NCBI GenBank assembly: GCA_023429275.1
Contig: JAEYWB010000095.1
Span: forward strand, 1 to 8,962
Source of the DNA: Planctomycetota bacterium
Lineage (GTDB): Bacteria > Planctomycetota > Planctomycetia > Planctomycetales > Planctomycetaceae
Reading direction: 5' to 3'
Length of the DNA stretch: 8,962 bases
Made by a program: the position numbers and the translations under genes
Shown here: piece after piece, positions 1 through 6,630 of the stretch
Layout of the letters: each line of letters begins with the position of its first letter
How positions within the stretch are numbered: the first letter of the stretch is position 1
Notes under the pieces: model-generated
Told to the model about the DNA's origin: nothing
Database searches by the model: none
Seen by the model: the letters and a program-made list of their open reading frames with translations, nothing else

Positions 1-537
1 GAGTATCAGAAGGGGGGGCGACTCGTGGCGATGACCGGCGACGGCACGAACGACGCGCCCGCCCTCGCCCAGGCCGACGTGGCGGTGGCCATGAACAGCG
101 GCACGCAGGCGGCGAAGGAAGCCGGGAACATGGTCGATCTCGACTCCAACCCCACGAAGCTCATTGAGATCGTGAATATCGGCAAGCAGCTGCTGATGAC
201 TCGCGGCTCCCTGACGACGTTCAGTATTGCCAACGATGTCGCCAAGTATTTCGCCATCCTTCCGGCGGCCTTTGCGGCAACCTATCCCTCGCTCAAGGCG
301 CTCGATCTGATGCGGCTGTCGTCTCCGTCGAGCGCCATCCTGTCGGCGGTCGTCTTCAATGCCCTCATCATCATCGCCCTCGTTCCGCTGGCGCTGAAGG
401 GGGTGGCTTACCGGCCGGTGGGAGCGGCTCAACTGCTTCGAAACAACCTGCTCGTCTACGGCGTCGGGGGACTCATCGTCCCGTTCATCGGAATCAAGGC
501 GATCGACCTGCTGCTGTCTGCCGCGGGCCTGGCCTGA
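1..537 (+). CDS. kdpB: Potassium-transporting ATPase ATP-binding subunit KdpB (C-terminal part, 5' truncated by the window edge)
   Basis: KdpB is the P-type ATPase subunit of the KdpFABC inner-membrane complex; it hydrolyses ATP to drive high-affinity K+ uptake through KdpA. The reading frame is open from base 1, and 178 codons plus the TGA stop are visible. Near the start of the fragment is the P-type ATPase hinge motif [12 protein letters not shown] (fragment residues 11-22), whose two aspartates help bind Mg2+ in the phosphorylation domain. It is followed by stretches typical of KdpB ([15 protein letters not shown], then [20 protein letters not shown]) and by the last membrane helices, roughly fragment residues 60-80, 108-125 and 142-175. 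The phosphorylated DKTG motif and the N-terminal half lie outside the window. The stop overlaps the AGGAG ribosome site of kdpC, so the two genes are coupled. The GTG at 25 is internal, not a start. Identity is very secure. Confidence 0.97.
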   Translation, partial: EYQKGGRLVAMTGDGTNDAPALAQADVAVAMNSGTQAAKEAGNMVDLDSNPTKLIEIVNIGKQLLMTRGSLTTFSIANDVAKYFAILPAAFAATYPSLKALDLMRLSSPSSAILSAVVFNALIIIALVPLALKGVAYRPVGAAQLLRNNLLVYGVGGLIVPFIGIKAIDLLLSAAGLA

Positions 538-549
538 GGAGAAAAGAAA

Positions 550-1152
550 ATGATTGACCAGATTCGTACGGCGGCTTTCGTGTTGATCGCCATGACCGTT
601 CTGACAGGCGGAGTCTATCCGCTGGTCGTGACCGTGATCGCCCAGGCGGCGTTCCCGGCGCGGGCCAACGGCAGCCTCATCCGCGATGGAGAACGGATCC
701 TCGGTTCGGAGCTGATCGGGCAATCCTTCACCCGCCCCGAATACTTCTGGGGGCGGCTTTCGGCGACCGGTCCAGCTCCCTATAACGCGGCAGCCTCCAG
801 CGGCTCGAACTTCGGGCCACAGCATCCCGGCCTCGAAGAAGCGGTCAGCGCCCGTATCGCCGCCCTTCAATCCGCGGGCTTTTCGAAAGGTCCGGTCCCG
901 GTCGATCTCGTGACGGCCTCAGGCAGCGGGCTCGATCCTCACATCACTCCCGCCGCGGCGGAGTTCCAGGTCTCGAGGGTCGCCGCATTGCGACGGATGC
1001 CTGAGGAGGACGTGCGGAAACTCGTTCGCCAGTCGACGACGGGGCGGGACCTCGGAATCCTCGGGGAACCGCGGGTCAACGTTCTTCAATTGAACCTGGC
1101 ACTGGATCGTCGCTCGACGGAACCGGGCGACATCCCTGTTGAGACGAGGTAG
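550..1152 (+). CDS. kdpC: Potassium-transporting ATPase subunit KdpC
   Basis: KdpC is the small, single-pass subunit of the KdpFABC K+ pump; in the family it stabilises the complex and assists ATP use by KdpB. The 200-aa product has the usual length and layout: one N-terminal membrane helix (about residues 7-33), then a periplasmic domain. Family motifs are clear: GSELIGQSF (52-60), YFWGRLSA, the [10 protein letters not shown] block, [15 protein letters not shown] (about 118-132), and the C-terminal [14 protein letters not shown]. The ATG is preceded by AGGAG at 537-541, 8 nt upstream and overlapping the kdpB stop codon, which fixes the start and implies translational coupling. It lies 12 nt after kdpB and 5 nt before the zinc-ribbon gene. 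The tail after LNLAL runs on for about 17 polar residues. Nothing looks broken. Confidence 0.96.
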   Translation: MIDQIRTAAFVLIAMTVLTGGVYPLVVTVIAQAAFPARANGSLIRDGERILGSELIGQSFTRPEYFWGRLSATGPAPYNAAASSGSNFGPQHPGLEEAVSARIAALQSAGFSKGPVPVDLVTASGSGLDPHITPAAAEFQVSRVAALRRMPEEDVRKLVRQSTTGRDLGILGEPRVNVLQLNLALDRRSTEPGDIPVETR

Positions 1153-1157
1153 CCGAA

Positions 1158-1457
1158 ATGTCCGTTCAGGTTTCATGCCCCGCCTGTCGACATGAGAACA
1201 CCGTCGACGAATCCGCGTTCGGATCGCATACCTTGTGCGAGAGGTGCCGGTGTCGCTTCTACGTCGTCGCTCCGACGCCTGAAGGGAACGCGCCGAGCTA
1301 CCCGGTCGAGAGACTCTCGGCCACACTCCAGCCGACTCTGACGAGTGTCGACCGGCGACTGTCGCGCCTTATGACGCTGGTCTGCACAGGACTCGTGTTG
1401 CAGTTGGTCCTGATCGGGGTCCTGGCGGGGCTGGCGATCCGCGGGGGAAGTCCATGA
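1158..1457 (+). CDS. Small zinc-ribbon protein with one C-terminal membrane helix, inside the kdp operon
   Basis: I do not recognise a named family. The 99-aa product has a CPAC pair at Cys7/Cys10 and a CERC pair at Cys27/Cys30 (with another Cys at 32), the spacing of a small treble-clef or rubredoxin-like zinc ribbon. A proline-rich and then charged linker (about 38-70) follows, and a hydrophobic helix at about 72-94 ends in a short RGGSP tail. The predicted form is a cytoplasmic zinc knuckle anchored by a C-terminal helix, without a signal peptide. Evidence that it is a real gene: GAGG at 1146-1149 sits 8 nt before the ATG, it starts 5 nt after kdpC, and its stop overlaps the kdpD start as ATGA. 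It is much too large and polar to be KdpF (about 29 residues, all hydrophobic). A role in assembling or modulating the Kdp pump or the KdpD sensor is inferred only from position. Confidence 0.82.
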   Translation: MSVQVSCPACRHENTVDESAFGSHTLCERCRCRFYVVAPTPEGNAPSYPVERLSATLQPTLTSVDRRLSRLMTLVCTGLVLQLVLIGVLAGLAIRGGSP

Positions 1458-4147
1458 CGATGTCCGATGATCGGCCGACACCGGAGTCGTGGCTGCAGCA
1501 GGCAAACGGATCCGAGGGGAACGAAAGACGCGGTTCCCTGAAGGTGTTTTTCGGATACGCGGCCGGTGTCGGGAAGACCTACTCGATGCTGGAGAATGCC
1601 CGGCGGGCGAAGGCGGAGGGACGGGACGTCGTCGTCGGATATGTCGAACCGCATGGCCGGCCCGAAACGGAAGCGCTGCTCTCCGGTCTGGAAGTCCTCC
1701 CGGTGCGTCAGTTCGAGCATCGCGGCGTTCGGCTTCGGGACTTTGACGTCGACGCCGCCCTTGCCCGGCGGCCCGAGCTGATTCTCGTCGATGAACTGGC
1801 TCATACGAACGCCGCCGGGTGTCGACACGACAAGCGGTGGCAGGACGTTGAGGAGCTTCTCGCGGCGGGCATCAACGTCTGGACGACGCTGAACGTCCAG
1901 CACATTGAAAGCCTCAACGATGTGATCGGGCAGATTACCGGAGTGACCGTCCGGGAAACGGTTCCCGACAAGGTGTTCGATCTGGCCGCGGACCTGGAAC
2001 TCGTCGACATCTCTCCGGAGGAACTGCTGCTGAGGCTCAAGGCCGGCAAGGTCTACATGCCGGAACAGGCGCAGCGGGCGATTCAGAGCTTCTTCCAGAA
2101 AGCCAATCTGGCCGCTCTCCGGGAGCTTTCGCTGCGGCAGGCGGCCCGCCGGATCCATGCCGATGTCGAGTCGGCCCGGCGCGCGAAATCGGCGAATCGG
2201 CCATGGGCCACCGCCGAGCGGCTTCTCGTCTGCGTCGGTCCGAGTCCCACGACGGCCCGCGTCATCCGCACCGCGCGACGCATGGCCGCGGCCCTCGATG
2301 CTCCGTGGGTGGCGGTCTCCGTCGATCTCACAGGCGAATCGCCCAGCACTCCGGCTCGACAGCAGACCAGTCAACATTTCCGGCTCGCCGAGCGGCTCGG
2401 GGCGGAGACGGCGACCCTGGCGGGGCAGGACGTGACCGAAACGATTCTCGATTACGCCCGCTCGCGCAACGTGACGAAGATCCTGATCGGCAAGACCAAC
2501 CAGCCTCGCTGGCGGCGACTGATCTTCGGAACCGTTGTCGACGACCTGCTGGACAAGAGCGGCGATATCGACGTCTATGTCATTCACGGCGAGGAGGAAG
2601 AGACCGAACATCCCGCCGCCCGAACGGCAACCCCTGCGACAAAACTCCCTTATGCCTCAGTCACGGCACTCGTCGCCCTGACGGGCGTTCTCGCCTACGG
2701 GCTTCGCTTCCTGCATTTCGCCGACGCCGAGGCGAACACGGTGATGCTGTTTCTCGCGGCGGTTGCCTGGGCGGCCTTTCGCCACGGACGGGGACCCGCC
2801 GTGTTTGCGAGCATCCTGGCCGTGCTGGTGTTCGACCTGTTCTTCGTTCCGCCGTTTTACACATTTGCCGTTGCCGACGCGCAGTACGTCGTCACGTTTG
2901 CGGTCATGCTCGCCATCGGGCTCGTCATCGGCACGCTGACATCCCGGCTGCGGGCACAGGTTGAAAACACCCGCCTGCGGGAGCGGCGGACGGCATCCCT
3001 GTACGAGCTGGGCAAGCAGTTGAGCTCCTTGTATGGAAACGCGTTTCTCGTCGGAGCAGCGGGGGACAAGGTCGCCGAGATGCTTGGCGGGGAAGCCGCG
3101 ATCTATCTGCGGCAGCCATCCGGGACTCCGGAACTCGCGTTCGGGCGCGACGGCGCGATCGCCAGGCATTCGATGAGTCTGCCGGTGGCCCAGTGGGTGA
3201 TTGAGAACGACCAGGTGGCCGGGGCCGGCACGAACACGCTCCCGGGGGCTGCGGCGCTATTCTTTCCGTTGACCGGCTCGCAGGGGACGCACGGCGCGAT
3301 GGCCGTTCGCGTGCCGGACGCCGGGCGGTTGCTCGACCCGGAGTTCCGCCGCCTCCTGGAAGCCTGCGCCAACCAGCTCGCCCTGGCTCTCGAACGGGAT
3401 CAACTTGCGATCGAAGCGGCTGACGCTCGTATCCAGGCCGAAGCCGAACAGGTTCGCAGCAGCCTGCTGAGCAGCGTGTCTCACGACCTCAAGACACCGC
3501 TCGCCGCCATCGCCGGGGCGAGCAGCAGCCTGTTGCAGGCCGCCGCGGTCGACGAAGAGATGCGTCGACAGCTGCTGGAAACGGTGGCGGATGAGGCGGC
3601 CCGCCTCAATCGTCTTCTCGACAACATTCTGCAGATGTCGAAACTGGACGCCGGAGCGGCCACTCCGAACCGCCAGTGGCATGTCCTGGAGGAGATCGTC
3701 GGTTCGGCGCTCCATCGGACTCGTCGAGAGCTCGCCCGGCACAAGGTCGCCGTCCACCTGGCGGACGGGCTCCCTCTGCTGAATGTCGACGGCCTCCTCC
3801 TGGAACAGGTCTTCGTCAACCTCTTCGAGAATGCGGCCCGCTACACGCCCGAAGGAGCCGAACTGACCGTCAGAGGGGCCGTTGATGGAAAGCACGTGCG
3901 TATTGCGGTCTCGGACAATGGCCCGGGCCTGCCGGCCGGCGCGGCGGAGCGAGTCTTCGACAAGTTCTACCGCGCGTCGCCGATGGCTGACGGCGGTCGG
4001 GGAAGTGGCCTCGGACTCGCCATCTGTCGGGCTATCATCAAGGCTCACGGCGGCACGATTGTCGCATCCAACCGCACGGATGGTGGCGCCGAGTTCGTCA
4101 TCCGGCTGCCGCTCCCTAAGGACGCACCACAGATCGTCATTGAGTAG
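1454..4147 (+). CDS. kdpD: Sensor histidine kinase KdpD (K+ limitation / osmotic stress)
   Basis: KdpD is the membrane sensor kinase that phosphorylates KdpE when K+ is scarce. The 897-aa product matches the usual length of about 890. Domains in order: the KdpD N-terminal domain (about 26-235) with Walker A GYAAGVGKT (34-42) and Walker B-like LILVDELAHTN (109-119); a universal-stress-protein-like domain (about 253-378) with IGKTNQPRWRRLIFG; four close membrane helices (about 400-496, DUF4118); an arginine-rich stretch after the last helix (498-512); a GAF-like region (about 515-645); a HisKA domain with the phospho-acceptor His677 in SVSHDLKTPL; and a HATPase_c domain with Asn793 (N box), DNGPG (821-825) and GRGSGLGLAI (849-858). 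All catalytic boxes are intact. The ATG at 1454 overlaps the previous stop and sits 3 nt after a GGGGGAAG run (1443-1450); the ATG at 1460 is an equally possible start, two codons shorter. kdpE follows after 4 nt. Confidence 0.97.
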   Translation: MTMSDDRPTPESWLQQANGSEGNERRGSLKVFFGYAAGVGKTYSMLENARRAKAEGRDVVVGYVEPHGRPETEALLSGLEVLPVRQFEHRGVRLRDFDVDAALARRPELILVDELAHTNAAGCRHDKRWQDVEELLAAGINVWTTLNVQHIESLNDVIGQITGVTVRETVPDKVFDLAADLELVDISPEELLLRLKAGKVYMPEQAQRAIQSFFQKANLAALRELSLRQAARRIHADVESARRAKSANRPWATAERLLVCVGPSPTTARVIRTARRMAAALDAPWVAVSVDLTGESPSTPARQQTSQHFRLAERLGAETATLAGQDVTETILDYARSRNVTKILIGKTNQPRWRRLIFGTVVDDLLDKSGDIDVYVIHGEEEETEHPAARTATPATKLPYASVTALVALTGVLAYGLRFLHFADAEANTVMLFLAAVAWAAFRHGRGPAVFASILAVLVFDLFFVPPFYTFAVADAQYVVTFAVMLAIGLVIGTLTSRLRAQVENTRLRERRTASLYELGKQLSSLYGNAFLVGAAGDKVAEMLGGEAAIYLRQPSGTPELAFGRDGAIARHSMSLPVAQWVIENDQVAGAGTNTLPGAAALFFPLTGSQGTHGAMAVRVPDAGRLLDPEFRRLLEACANQLALALERDQLAIEAADARIQAEAEQVRSSLLSSVSHDLKTPLAAIAGASSSLLQAAAVDEEMRRQLLETVADEAARLNRLLDNILQMSKLDAGAATPNRQWHVLEEIVGSALHRTRRELARHKVAVHLADGLPLLNVDGLLLEQVFVNLFENAARYTPEGAELTVRGAVDGKHVRIAVSDNGPGLPAGAAERVFDKFYRASPMADGGRGSGLGLAICRAIIKAHGGTIVASNRTDGGAEFVIRLPLPKDAPQIVIE

Positions 4148-4151
4148 CGCC

Positions 4152-4844
4152 ATGCAACCGAGCGGCCATCACATCCTGGTGATTGAAGACGAGCAGCCGA
4201 TTCGCCGATTCCTGAAGGCGTCGTTGACGAACGAGGGTTACCGGGTCAGTGAAGCGGTGACTGGCGGAGAAGGGCTGCGGATGGCGGCAGCCGGGCCGCC
4301 CGACCTGATCGTTCTCGACCTCGGCCTGCCCGACATCGACGGCCAGGACGTTCTGAAGCGGCTGCGGGAGTGGTACACGTCTCCGATCATCGTTCTCTCC
4401 GCACGCGATGAGGAACCGCAGAAGATCCGGGCGCTCGACAGCGGAGCCGACGACTATGTGACCAAGCCATTCGGCGTCGGAGAACTCCTTGCCCGGATGC
4501 GGACGGCCCTGCGTCACGCTCAAAGGGTCGGGCCCGAAGCGACGACGGTCACCATCGGGGATCTCCGTGTCGATTTTGCGGCCCGGCTCGTGTACCGAAA
4601 GGGGAAAGAGGTTCATCTGACGCCGCTCGAGTACAAGCTTCTGTCAACGATGATCCGCCACGCCGGCAAGGTGCTGACGCATCGGTTTCTGCTGCGGGAA
4701 GTCTGGGGACCGCAGGATTCGCAGGAAAACCATTACCTGCGCGTCTTCGTCGCCAGCATGCGCCGGAAGCTGGAAGAGGACCCCGCCCGGCCTCGGTATC
4801 TCCTGACGGAGCAGGGGGTCGGCTATCGCTTCGCGTCAGAATGA
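4152..4844 (+). CDS. kdpE: Response regulator KdpE (OmpR family)
   Basis: KdpE is the transcription activator of the kdp operon, phosphorylated by KdpD. The 230-aa product has a receiver domain (about 7-120) with the acidic pair Glu12/Asp13, phospho-acceptor Asp56 in VLDLGLPD, Ser83 and Lys105 in VTKPFG. An OmpR-type winged-helix DNA-binding domain follows (about 130-228), with LTPLEYKLL and a recognition-helix region around ENHYLRVFVASMRRKL, ending in the wing sequence TEQGVGYRF. The frame is open upstream to 3882 inside kdpD, but homology begins at HHILVIEDE, so the ATG at 4152, 4 nt after the kdpD stop, is the natural start. There is no good Shine-Dalgarno sequence before it (ATTGAGTAGCGCC), so translation probably depends on coupling to kdpD. 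It is the last gene of the operon in view. Confidence 0.96.
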   Translation: MQPSGHHILVIEDEQPIRRFLKASLTNEGYRVSEAVTGGEGLRMAAAGPPDLIVLDLGLPDIDGQDVLKRLREWYTSPIIVLSARDEEPQKIRALDSGADDYVTKPFGVGELLARMRTALRHAQRVGPEATTVTIGDLRVDFAARLVYRKGKEVHLTPLEYKLLSTMIRHAGKVLTHRFLLREVWGPQDSQENHYLRVFVASMRRKLEEDPARPRYLLTEQGVGYRFASE

Positions 4845-4875
4845 CCCCTTTCTGGGGGCGGAAATTGCGATCGGC

Positions 4876-4895
4876 CTGTCCGGACAGACGCGTCT
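4876..4895. repeat. Two overlapping perfect palindromes downstream of kdpE
   Basis: CTGTCCGGACAG (4876-4887) is a perfect 12-nt palindrome. It overlaps by two bases a second perfect palindrome, AGACGCGTCT (4886-4895). The GGACAG/CTGTCC half-sites recur about 95 nt further on. Such a pair could be protein-binding sites or a small structured element; function is unknown and there is no T tract to suggest a terminator. Confidence 0.45.
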
Positions 4896-4981
4896 CCTGT
4901 TGCATCGACGGCGGCCGCGCCGGCCCGCAAACGGGTGTCCCGGTCGTCATAAAACGATCCCGTCGGCCCCTCCGATTCTCT

Positions 4982-5008
4982 CGGACAGGAAATTGGACCC
5001 CCTGTCCG
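4982..5008. repeat. Inverted repeat CGGACAGG / CCTGTCCG with an 11-nt loop
   Basis: CGGACAGG (4982-4989) pairs perfectly with CCTGTCCG (5001-5008). It repeats the GGACAG/CTGTCC core seen at 4876-4887, giving four half-sites in about 130 nt. It lies just upstream of the possible promoter at 5030-5056, so a binding site is conceivable. As an RNA hairpin it has 8 pairs but no following T tract. Confidence 0.45.
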
Positions 5009-5021
5009 GCATATTGCCCAG

Positions 5022-5037
5022 AGAGTCACTTGACTCT
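5022..5037. promoter_or_regulatory. 16-nt palindrome overlapping a possible -35 box (candidate operator)
   Basis: AGAGTCA (5022-5028) and TGACTCT (5031-5037) are perfect reverse complements separated by CT. The right arm overlaps the possible -35 hexamer TTGACT at 5030-5035, the placement expected of a dimeric regulator's operator. No regulator can be named. Confidence 0.35.
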
Positions 5038-5056
5038 GTGAATAGCTCGCTAAGAT
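5030..5056 (+). promoter_or_regulatory. Possible sigma70-type promoter in the convergent gap
   Basis: TTGACT (5030-5035) and TAAGAT (5051-5056) each match the sigma70 consensus at five of six positions. The spacer is 15 nt, shorter than the usual 16-18, which weakens the case. Transcription would start near 5063 and run toward the small candidate ORF at 5089, antisense to the 3' end of the kinase gene if it continued. Confidence 0.25.
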
Positions 5057-5088
5057 TCCGTCGCCCGACAGCGGTTGAGCGGAGTGGA

Positions 5089-5259
5089 GTGCTGGCCCGC
5101 CTCACACTTCAGTTCCTGCTGCCGGGCATTTTTCTTTTCTGCGTCATGCTTTGCGTCACATGCACCAAGTTCGATTCGACTGAAGGGACGCTCACATCGT
5201 CGGTTGCTTGTGCGTTGATGTGTAGCGAGATCGTCACATCGAGACAGATTGATCAGTGA
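5089..5259 (+). CDS. Possible small hydrophobic, cysteine-containing protein (56 aa, doubtful)
   Basis: I do not recognise this ORF and it may not be a gene. Starting at GTG 5089, the 56-aa product would begin LARLTLQ, followed by a hydrophobic segment of about 17 residues (9-25, FLLPGIFLFCVMLCVTC) resembling a signal or anchor helix, then a polar part with ACALMC. It has five cysteines in all. For it: GAGCGGAG immediately upstream, a possible promoter at 5030-5056, and a position in an otherwise empty gap. Against it: the Shine-Dalgarno spacing is only about 4 nt, third-position GC is clearly lower than in the neighbouring genes, and the frame stays open upstream to 4900 by chance. A signal-peptide-like small secreted or membrane peptide, or no gene at all, are both possible. 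Confidence 0.2.
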   Translation: MLARLTLQFLLPGIFLFCVMLCVTCTKFDSTEGTLTSSVACALMCSEIVTSRQIDQ

Positions 5260-5283
5260 TGGCGCCTGTTCCCGGTACGGCGT

Positions 5284-5313
5284 CGGAGCGACTCCGCGCG
5301 GAGCGGACCGCTC
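5284..5313 (-). terminator. GC-rich stem-loop cluster after the minus-strand kinase gene (possible terminator)
   Basis: Three overlapping inverted repeats begin about 15 nt beyond the kinase stop codon: GAGCGG/CCGCTC (5301-5313), CTCCGCGCGGAG (5292-5303) and CGGAG/CTCCG (5284-5296). They could form alternative hairpins in the kinase mRNA. No T tract follows on the minus strand, so it is at best a non-canonical terminator or a 3' stabilising structure. The TTTTT at 5326-5330 is on the other strand and 12 nt from the stems. Confidence 0.3.
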
Positions 5314-5328
5314 GGGCATCGACAGTTT

Positions 5329-6630
5329 TTAACCCTGTCCAGCCGGAAGGCGCACCTGGAACGCCGTTCCGGCGGAGGTCGACTCGCTCAGCTCGATCGT
5401 TCCCCTGAAGTCTTCGACGATGTTCCGGCAGACGAACAGCCCCAGTCCCGTCCCGGTCTCCTTCGTCGTGAAATACGGCTGGAACAGCCGCCGCTGGTCC
5501 GACTGCTGGATTCCGTGACCGTCGTCGCGCACGCGAATGTCGATCCATCCTTTCTGCAGCCCGGTCGTGATGGAAATCACGCCCCCTTCCTGAGTCGCAT
5601 GGAGGGCGTTGAGGATCAGGTTCAGGAAGACCTGCAGCATCTGGTCGCGGACGATCTGGACGCGCGGCAGGTCGGGGGCAAAGTCGGTCAGGATCCGCTT
5701 CCCCTTCATCCGCTTGTAATACTTCGCGACGTTCAGCGCCGATTCGATCACCTCCTGGATGTCGCACAGCTTCACTTCGTGCGAGGCCGGCCTCGAAAAG
5801 TCGACCAGCTCGCGGAGGATTCGCTGGATGCGGCGAAGCTGCTCGTCGACAAGACCGAGCCGCTCATGCATGTCGGGCTCGAGAGGCTTGCGGTTCATCA
5901 TCTGCACGAGCCCGCTGATGGCGGCGAGAGGGTTTCCGACCTCGTGCGCGATCCCGGCGGCCAGGAGCCCGAATGCCGCCTGCTTCTCCTGCTGGACCAG
6001 CATCGCCTGCGACTGCTGAAGCTCGCTCGTCCGCTCGGCGATCCGCCGCTCGAGATGCTTCTGATTCTCCTGCAGCTCGGCGTTGAGCTCGGCGAGCCGT
6101 TCTGTCGCCGCTTTGACGAGCGTCGCGAGGGCCGTGCTTGCCCAGGTGACCCACGCCATGAAGACGAGCATCAGGACAAATGATGCCGGATCGGCAGGCG
6201 TCGAGCGGTTGCCGAGCGCGAGCTGTGCATAGCTGACCGCGTGGAAGGCGAGAGTGAGGTAGGTCGTCCATGGCGAATGTCGGAATGCACAGACGAGGAG
6301 CGACAGGAAGTAATAGAAGCGGAAGGGGCTGTCGACCCCCCTGTCGAAGTGGCACAGGAGGCCGATGAAGATCGCCTCCATCAGTGAGACGAACAGTGGC
6401 GTCTGGCTGAGGAAGACCTTGCCGCGCCGGCTCCAGAAGGTGTCGAGGAGGGCGTAGATCGCCCCGAGCGTGAGGATCCCGTTCAGTTCCGGCCGGTTCG
6501 GCGGTTGCGAAAGGAAGTTGACGAAGACGTAGCCGACGCAAAGCCCGAACCAGCGGATGCGGATCGTGATGGCCTCGGCCGGGAGTTGCCACTTGAGGCG
6601 TCTTGTCGGTTCGAGTGAAGGTTGGGACAT
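5329..6630 (-). CDS. Orphan membrane sensor histidine kinase (six helices, NtrB-like catalytic core)
   Basis: This is a 433-aa two-component sensor kinase of unknown signal. The N-terminal half has about six membrane helices (roughly 25-40, 50-66, 78-95, 104-116, 122-139, 150-172) with only short loops, so the signal is probably sensed in or near the membrane. A coiled coil follows (about 172-218, rich in E/Q/L). The HisKA domain has phospho-acceptor His229 in GIAHEVGNPLAAI, typical of the NtrB/ZraS-like class. The HATPase_c domain has Asn341 (LNLILNALHA), DDGHG (369-373) and TGTGLGLF (392-399). All boxes are intact; no HAMP, PAS or receiver domain is seen. The ATG at 6630 is preferred; a GTG at 6642 would add four residues. 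Neither has a Shine-Dalgarno sequence. No response regulator is adjacent except KdpE, which has its own kinase. It is divergent from the aldolase gene. Confidence 0.92.
   Translation of the reverse strand: MSQPSLEPTRRLKWQLPAEAITIRIRWFGLCVGYVFVNFLSQPPNRPELNGILTLGAIYALLDTFWSRRGKVFLSQTPLFVSLMEAIFIGLLCHFDRGVDSPFRFYYFLSLLVCAFRHSPWTTYLTLAFHAVSYAQLALGNRSTPADPASFVLMLVFMAWVTWASTALATLVKAATERLAELNAELQENQKHLERRIAERTSELQQSQAMLVQQEKQAAFGLLAAGIAHEVGNPLAAISGLVQMMNRKPLEPDMHERLGLVDEQLRRIQRILRELVDFSRPASHEVKLCDIQEVIESALNVAKYYKRMKGKRILTDFAPDLPRVQIVRDQMLQVFLNLILNALHATQEGGVISITTGLQKGWIDIRVRDDGHGIQQSDQRRLFQPYFTTKETGTGLGLFVCRNIVEDFRGTIELSESTSAGTAFQVRLPAGQG

Larger units (their letters stand above)
4845..5328. other. 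Long convergent intergenic region between kdpE and the minus-strand kinase gene
   Basis: This 484-nt stretch separates two genes that converge tail to tail, where a short gap with one or two terminators would be expected. No protein with recognisable homology is seen in it. It contains a cluster of perfect palindromes, a possible promoter, one weak candidate small ORF and a GC-rich stem-loop cluster; each is listed separately. No clear intrinsic terminator with a T tract is visible right after kdpE: a weak CCCC/GGGG stem at 4845-4857 lacks one. Confidence 0.6.

Noticed and set aside
1158..1457. Reading the small operon gene as kdpF
   Set aside because: KdpF is a hydrophobic peptide of about 29 residues normally upstream of kdpA; this protein is 99 aa with zinc-binding cysteines and lies after kdpC.
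1298..2611. 437-aa minus-strand ORF opposite kdpD
   Set aside because: It lies opposite an intact, strongly conserved kdpD and gives an R/P/G-rich product with no recognisable domain; long antisense frames are expected in high-GC genes with G/C third positions.
3882..4151. Upstream extension of kdpE inside kdpD
   Set aside because: The extra residues are a frame shadow of the KdpD ATPase domain; receiver homology starts only after the ATG at 4152.
3257..4153. 298-aa minus-strand ORF opposite the KdpD kinase domain
   Set aside because: It is fully antisense to the conserved HisKA/HATPase region, has no motif, and is explained by codon bias.
4845..4857. CCCC/GGGG hairpin directly after kdpE as an intrinsic terminator
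   Set aside because: It has only four base pairs and no following T tract.
5050..5319. 89-aa minus-strand ORF in the convergent gap
   Set aside because: The product is polar and irregular with no motif, there is no ribosome site, and it overlaps the GC-rich stem cluster.
5515..6183. 222-aa plus-strand ORF opposite the minus-strand kinase
   Set aside because: It is antisense to the intact catalytic core and its product resembles no family.
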